The position numbers and the translations under genes were made by a program. From NCBI GenBank assembly GCA_046715095.1, contig JBKJZQ010000087.1, positions 1-8,805 of the forward strand: a DNA stretch of 8,805 nucleotides, read 5' to 3'. Origin of the DNA: WHTI01 sp046715095 (GTDB taxonomy: Bacteria; Actinomycetota; CADDZG01; WHSQ01). Under the pieces are notes generated by a model. It had not been told where the DNA came from. It saw nothing but the letters and a program-made list of their open reading frames with translations, and ran no database searches. Position 1 is the stretch's first letter. Every line of letters starts with the position of its first letter. Below are positions 6,028-8,805 of the stretch, piece by piece.

Positions 6028-6795
6028 CTAGTCCTCGAAAGCTCCGCGCAGCCGGGCGAGCGTGTGGTTCAGGAGGCGCGATACGTGCATCTGGGAGATG
6101 CCCAGCTTGTCGGCGATCTCGGACTGGGTCAGGCCCTTGTAGAAGCGCAGGAAGAGGATGCGCTGCTCGCGCTCGGGGAGCTTCGAGACCTCGGGGGCGA
6201 GTGAGGCCCAATACTCGAGGTTCTCGATCTGCTCGTCCTCGCTGCCCATCTTGTCGGCGAAGGTCGAGGACCCTTCGTCGTCGGAGTCGAGCGGCGCGTC
6301 CAGGGAGCTGAAGTTGTAGGCGTTAGCGATCTCGAGGCCCTCAAGTACCTGCTCCTCGGAGTGCCCGGTGGCCTTCGCCAGCTCCGCCACGGTCGGTGAA
6401 TGCCCGAGGTCCTGTCCGAGCAGGCTGATCATCTTCGTCAGCTCGAGATGCAGCTCCTGCAAGCGGCGCGGGACGCGGACCGCCCAACCCTTGTCGCGGA
6501 AGTGTCGCTTGAGCTCGCCCACGACCGTCGGCGTCGCGTAGGTGGAGAACTCGACCTCGCGATCGAGGTCGAAGCGCTCGATCGCCTTGAGGAGGCCGAT
6601 CATCCCGACCTGGGTGAGGTCCTCGAGCGGTTCGCCCCGGTTCTTGAAGCGGCGGGCGAGGAATTCGACCAGGCCGATGTACTGATCGACGAGCTTCTCG
6701 CGCAGGGAGACGCGCGTCTCTTCATCCGGGGCCGTTCGGTATTCGACGAACAGGGCCCGGGCTTCTTCTTTGCTGAGGGATCCTCGTTCGGTCAC
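6028..6795 (-). CDS. sigF: SigF/SigB-type alternative RNA polymerase sigma factor
   Basis: A 255-residue group 3 sigma factor of the SigB/SigF/SigG type, directing RNA polymerase to stress or developmental promoters. Region 2 is clear: 'DQYIGLVEFLARRF' (37-50), 'DLTQVGMIGLLKAIERFDLDREVEFSTYATPTVVGELKRHFRD' (59-101) and 'WAVRVPRRLQEL' (104-115). Region 3 covers about 116-190 ('LGHSPTVAELAKATG'). Region 4 holds 'LPEREQRILFLRFYKGLTQSEIADKLGISQMHVSRLLNHTLARLR' (206-250), with the helix-turn-helix near 223-246. Length and layout fit the full family. The start is GTG 6795, sharing the four bases GTGA with the stop of the upstream anti-sigma gene. No separate Shine-Dalgarno is visible, so translation is probably coupled, which would keep sigma and anti-sigma levels matched. 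Activity should depend on release from that anti-sigma factor. Confidence 0.92.
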   Translation of the reverse strand: MTERGSLSKEEARALFVEYRTAPDEETRVSLREKLVDQYIGLVEFLARRFKNRGEPLEDLTQVGMIGLLKAIERFDLDREVEFSTYATPTVVGELKRHFRDKGWAVRVPRRLQELHLELTKMISLLGQDLGHSPTVAELAKATGHSEEQVLEGLEIANAYNFSSLDAPLDSDDEGSSTFADKMGSEDEQIENLEYWASLAPEVSKLPEREQRILFLRFYKGLTQSEIADKLGISQMHVSRLLNHTLARLRGAFED

Positions 6796-7163
6796 GACTG
6801 CTTGTTCTTGGTGAACGAGAAACTGGGGAGCCCGTCGTTGAGCTCCAGGACCGCATCGTCCGCGACCGTCTTGAGGATCTGTCGCGAGAGCTCGGTCAGT
6901 TCGGTTCGGATCTTGTCGCCGGGGGCGAACTTACCCGTGCCTTTGATCTCGATGCGGTCGCTCTCGACGCCGAACTCGATCTCGAGAGTGCCTTCCCTGC
7001 CTTGAGTTCCGGTCAGGTATGCCGCGAGCTCATCCACCGCGATCTTGAGATCTTCGATCTCGTCGATGGTGAATGTGAGACGGGACGCGAGTCCTGCTGC
7101 TATCAACCTGACTACCTGCAGATACTGCGGTGACGCGGGGATGCTTATCGAGACCTTGTCCAA
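6792..7163 (-). CDS. UsfX/RsbW-like anti-sigma factor (degenerate HATPase fold)
   Basis: A 123-residue small protein directly upstream of and overlapping sigF. It has the shape of the RsbW/SpoIIAB/UsfX family: 'SISIPASPQYLQVVRLIAAGLASRLTFTIDEIEDLKIAVDELAAYL' (5-50), then 'GTLEIEFGVESDRIEIKG' and a C-terminal 'LTELSRQILKTVADDAVLE' helix. Such proteins bind the cognate sigma factor; many are also serine kinases for an anti-anti-sigma protein. Here the N-box position reads 'IAVDELAAYL' without the usual Asn, and no D-x-G-x-G G1 box is seen. I recall similar loss in mycobacterial UsfX. The start is TTG 7163; AGAAGG stands 3 nt before it and no ATG or GTG fits. It begins 11 bp after the ku stop. 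No anti-anti-sigma gene is in the window. Confidence 0.8.
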   Translation of the reverse strand: MDKVSISIPASPQYLQVVRLIAAGLASRLTFTIDEIEDLKIAVDELAAYLTGTQGREGTLEIEFGVESDRIEIKGTGKFAPGDKIRTELTELSRQILKTVADDAVLELNDGLPSFSFTKNKQS

Positions 7164-7174
7164 GAGCCTTCTCT

Positions 7175-8008
7175 CTACGATGCGGATGCGCGCTTGGCGC
7201 TCTTCTTCTTAGGGCTCTTGGTCGAACCCTCTTTCTTCTTCTTGGCGTCGGCGACCGAGGCCTTAAGCGCCTCCATCAGGTCGACGACCTTGGTCGGTTC
7301 CTCTTCGGCCTCCGCAACGACGGTCACTTCCTCGCCCTCGACCTTCTGGTTGATCAGGGTCTCGAGCCGCTCGCGGTAGTCATCGACGAAGGCAGCGGGA
7401 TCGAAGTCGGTGGACAGCTGCTGGATCAACTGGCGCGCCATCTTCACCTCCTGATCCCGAACCTCGACCTCTTTGTCGAGATCCTCGAACACGGGCTGGC
7501 GGATCTCGTCCGGCCAGTGCATCGTTTCGAGCACGAAGACATCGTCCTTGATGCGGATGGTGGCCAGGTGCTCCTTCTCGCGCAGAGCGACCTTGGCGAT
7601 ACCGACTTGACCTTCCGCCTCGAGCGCCTGCTGGAGGAGCCGGTATGCCTTAAGCCCGGACGGCTCCGGCACCACGTAGTAGGTGCGGTTGTAGTAGATC
7701 GGGTCGATCTCCTCGAGCGGCACGAAGTTGACGACATCGATCGCTCTGATCGAGTCCACGTCGAGGGACTTCAGCTCGTCGTCGGTGAACGTGACGTAGT
7801 GGTCCTTCGAGTACTCGTAGCCCTTGACGATCTCGTCCCAGGCGACCTCCTTGCCACAGACGGCACAGACCCGCTGGAACTTGATCCGGCCTCCATCCTC
7901 ACCGTGGAGCATGTTGAACCGGAGGCTCTTCTCCTCGACCGCCGAATACAGACGGACCGGGATGTTCACGAGCCCGAACGTGACGGCGCCCTTCCATAGC
8001 GCTTTCAT
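7175..8008 (-). CDS. ku: Ku protein, NHEJ DNA end-binding
   Basis: A 277-residue bacterial Ku. It forms a homodimeric ring on double-strand DNA ends and recruits LigD for non-homologous end joining. The N-terminus MKALWKGAVTFGLVNIPVRLY is the family signature, followed by 'LRFNMLH', 'RVCAVCGKEV' (C48, C51), 'YEYSKDHYVTFTDDELKSL', 'YYVVPEPSGLKAYRLLQQAL' (110-129), 'ALREKEHLATIR' (141-152) and 'LETMHWPDEIR' (160-170). The LigD-interacting minimal C-terminal motif is visible as 'VVDLMEALKASV' (241-252). The end is a lysine-rich tail (256-277), typical of actinobacterial Ku and thought to help DNA binding. No ligD is in the window. ATG 8008 has no Shine-Dalgarno but a TACAAT hexamer 7 nt upstream. 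The anti-sigma and sigF genes follow directly, so Ku may head a stress operon. Confidence 0.97.
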   Translation of the reverse strand: MKALWKGAVTFGLVNIPVRLYSAVEEKSLRFNMLHGEDGGRIKFQRVCAVCGKEVAWDEIVKGYEYSKDHYVTFTDDELKSLDVDSIRAIDVVNFVPLEEIDPIYYNRTYYVVPEPSGLKAYRLLQQALEAEGQVGIAKVALREKEHLATIRIKDDVFVLETMHWPDEIRQPVFEDLDKEVEVRDQEVKMARQLIQQLSTDFDPAAFVDDYRERLETLINQKVEGEEVTVVAEAEEEPTKVVDLMEALKASVADAKKKKEGSTKSPKKKSAKRASAS

Positions 8009-8015
8009 GGCACTG

Positions 8016-8021
8016 ATTGTA
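8016..8021 (-). promoter_or_regulatory. candidate -10 element of a leaderless ku promoter
   Basis: On the minus strand the hexamer reads TACAAT, one change from TATAAT, followed by seven bases and ATG 8008. The transcription start would fall at or one base before the A of ATG, and no Shine-Dalgarno is present. No clear -35 match and no LexA box lie nearby. This promoter could drive ku, the anti-sigma gene and sigF. Confidence 0.55.
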
Positions 8022-8022
8022 C

Positions 8023-8175
8023 GTGGATGCTCGCGTGAGGCCCTGCGGCTACGTAGAGTGGCCGGAGCAGGGGGCGAGGCCGCTCCCCATGCCTCTCGCC
8101 CTCCTATACCGGACGTCCCCAGAGGGGTTCGCTCGCCAGCTCGAGGATTGGGCGACGGAGGCCGGGCCGGCTTAG
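8023..8175 (+). CDS. possible small ORF of up to 50 residues, unknown
   Basis: An open plus-strand frame fills most of the 163-bp gap between ku and the membrane gene. Read from GTG 8023 it gives 50 residues (VDARVRPCGYVEWPEQGARP...); from ATG 8089 it gives 28. About four in five codons end in G or C, like neighbouring genes, but another frame here is also GC3-rich. Its TAG overlaps the TAA stop of the converging membrane gene by 4 bp, as the real convergent pair at 338-341 does. ATG 8089 has GAGG nine bases upstream; GTG 8023 has no ribosome-binding site. It resembles no family I know and has no signal peptide or membrane segment. It may be chance or a gene remnant. Confidence 0.25.
   Translation: MDARVRPCGYVEWPEQGARPLPMPLALLYRTSPEGFARQLEDWATEAGPA
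8070..8088. repeat. GC-rich hairpin in the ku to membrane-gene gap
   Basis: GGGGGCG pairs with CGC-T-CCCC around the loop AGGC: seven G-C pairs with one bulged base. Neither strand shows a T-run after it, so it is not a standard intrinsic terminator. It could slow RNA polymerase coming from the membrane gene on the minus strand, or be incidental in GC-rich DNA. Confidence 0.3.
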
Positions 8176-8516
8176 GTGGCGAACGCGGCTATCGCGATCG
8201 CGATCAGCAGGACCTCGTACAGGGCGGTGAAGCCGTAGTCGATCGTCCCGGGTCGTCCCGGGATCAGGACCGCTAGGACCCAGACCGGCATGACGATCAG
8301 CGCGAACAGACCCGCGTAGACCAACCCCATCCACCGAGCCCATCCGATGCCGGCCGCCACCGCGATCGCGAGCGATACCAGAAGCGCACCGAGGATCCCT
8401 TGCCCGATCACGTCTTCGGATGGTCCTCCCCTGGCCTTCCACCGGTACACCCGGTAGCCGAACCCCACCAGCGCGTTCGCGATCAGAAGGGCGGCGAGGG
8501 CCGTTGACGTGTTCAT
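8172..8516 (-). CDS. small four-helix membrane protein, unknown function
   Basis: A 114-residue integral membrane protein that I do not recognise. Four hydrophobic segments are predicted by eye at about 5-22, 36-57, 63-85 and 93-113. The first loop is basic (RVYRWKARGGPSED), suggesting it lies in the cytoplasm with the N-terminus outside. A short loop 'PGRPGTIDYG' precedes the last helix. No catalytic motif or conserved charged residue within a helix is evident. The frame continues to 8564, but ATG 8516 is preferred because the hydrophobic segment follows at once and the upstream residues overlap the divergent gene. The start codon shares the palindrome CATG with a plus-strand ATG. A TATCTT hexamer 8 nt upstream suggests a leaderless message. 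Confidence 0.75.
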   Translation of the reverse strand: MNTSTALAALLIANALVGFGYRVYRWKARGGPSEDVIGQGILGALLVSLAIAVAAGIGWARWMGLVYAGLFALIVMPVWVLAVLIPGRPGTIDYGFTALYEVLLIAIAIAAFAT

Positions 8517-8524
8517 GGCTGAAC

Positions 8525-8534
8525 AAGATAGCCT
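8525..8534. promoter_or_regulatory. overlapping divergent -10 candidates
   Basis: In the 25-bp gap between ATG 8516 (minus) and ATG 8542 (plus), 8525-8530 reads TATCTT on the minus strand and 8529-8534 reads TAGCCT on the plus strand. Both fit TANNNT and lie 7-8 nt from their start codons, as expected for leaderless transcripts. They share two bases, so both promoters could hardly be occupied at once. TAGCCT is a weak match. Confidence 0.3.
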
Positions 8535-8541
8535 CGATGCG

Positions 8542-8805
8542 ATGCCACAAGGAAAGAACACCAAGAAGAGAAAGAAGTCGGGCGGGGCGGAAGCTGCCGA
8601 GAGAAAGAGGCAGCGACTCGAAGAGCGGCGTCAGCAGAAAGCCGAGGCCCTCGCCCGCCAGAGGAAAGCGGCCGCGCGAGCGCGGGCGGTGCGCTCCGTC
8701 GCACTGATCGCGCTGGCAGGCGTCGCGGTCTGGTTCTTCTTCCTGAGGTCCTCGACGCCGGATGAGATCAACGGTCACGCGATCACCGGCTTCAGCGGCG
8801 CCGGC
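8542..8805 (+). CDS. membrane-anchored protein, N-terminal part, cut by window end
   Basis: The first 88 residues of a protein that runs off the window. A strongly basic, probably coiled cytoplasmic head (2-51, 'PQGKNTKKRKK...ERKRQRLEERRQQKAEALARQRKAAARARAVR') is followed by one membrane segment (about 52-68, 'SVALIALAGVAVWFFFL') and the start of an external part ('RSSTPDEINGHAITGFSGAG'). This Lys/Arg-rich head plus single anchor is common in actinobacterial DUF3105-type proteins, but the diagnostic domain would lie beyond the edge, so that is a guess. ATG 8542 is preferred; an in-frame ATG at 8515 would add nine residues and overlap the start of the divergent membrane gene. No Shine-Dalgarno is seen, and TAGCCT 7 nt upstream allows a leaderless message. 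Confidence 0.7.
   Translation, partial: MPQGKNTKKRKKSGGAEAAERKRQRLEERRQQKAEALARQRKAAARARAVRSVALIALAGVAVWFFFLRSSTPDEINGHAITGFSGAG

Noticed and set aside
6812..6826. GTTC-N5-GAAC word as another LexA box
   Set aside because: The arm order is reversed relative to GAAC-N4-GTTC and it lies inside the anti-sigma coding region.
7130..7999. Plus-strand open frame of 289 codons
   Set aside because: Antisense to ku and the start of the anti-sigma gene; Ku is unmistakable.
8060..8175. tRNA-like GGGTTCGCTC string near 8116
   Set aside because: The flanking bases do not pair as a T-arm, and no acceptor stem or anticodon arm could be drawn on either strand.
8104..8778. Minus-strand open frame of 224 codons
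   Set aside because: It overlaps both the membrane gene, in another frame, and the anchored protein. Its translation is Arg/Gly/Asp-rich without hydrophobic core or motifs.

Overview
The window looks like chromosomal DNA from an actinobacterium, probably an uncultured lineage. It is GC-rich, with G or C in most third codon positions. Genes are packed tightly, starts are a mix of ATG, GTG and TTG, and several promoters seem to give leaderless messages. The gene set also fits: a PdtaS-type histidine kinase, a SigF-type sigma factor beside a UsfX/RsbW-like anti-sigma factor, and a short Ku with a lysine-rich tail. No mobile element, CRISPR array, rRNA or tRNA was found.

Layout. At 3-341 (+) is the 3' end of an enoyl-CoA hydratase/isomerase gene. 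Converging on it, with stop codons overlapping by 4 bp, is a minus-strand pair: a calcineurin-like phosphoesterase (732-1415) followed by a DUF2203 protein (338-715). A 31-bp gap separates the phosphoesterase from a divergent soluble sensor histidine kinase (1447-2883, +). Next on the plus strand is a UvrD/PcrA-like SF1A helicase, best started at GTG 2989. Its 105-bp leader holds a -10 hexamer and a perfect LexA (SOS) box, so it is very likely DNA-damage inducible. The helicase converges on a minus-strand run that reads, in transcription order: Ku (8008 to 7175), UsfX/RsbW-like anti-sigma (7163 to 6792), SigF-like sigma factor (6795 to 6028) and a secreted metzincin protease (5950 to 5048). 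Beyond ku are a 163-bp gap with a possible small ORF, a four-helix membrane protein of unknown function (8172-8516, -), and, starting divergently 25 bp away, the N-terminus of a membrane-anchored protein cut by the window edge.

How the genes may work together. Two DNA-repair functions (an SOS-controlled helicase and the NHEJ end-binder Ku) flank a general-stress regulatory pair. Ku, anti-sigma and sigma lie within 11 bp or overlap, so one transcript from a leaderless promoter at ku probably makes all three. That links double-strand-break repair to a SigF-type stress response. The protease downstream of sigF may be part of the same transcript or a separate unit. The families are known; what merits a second look is the arrangement and the regulatory sites.
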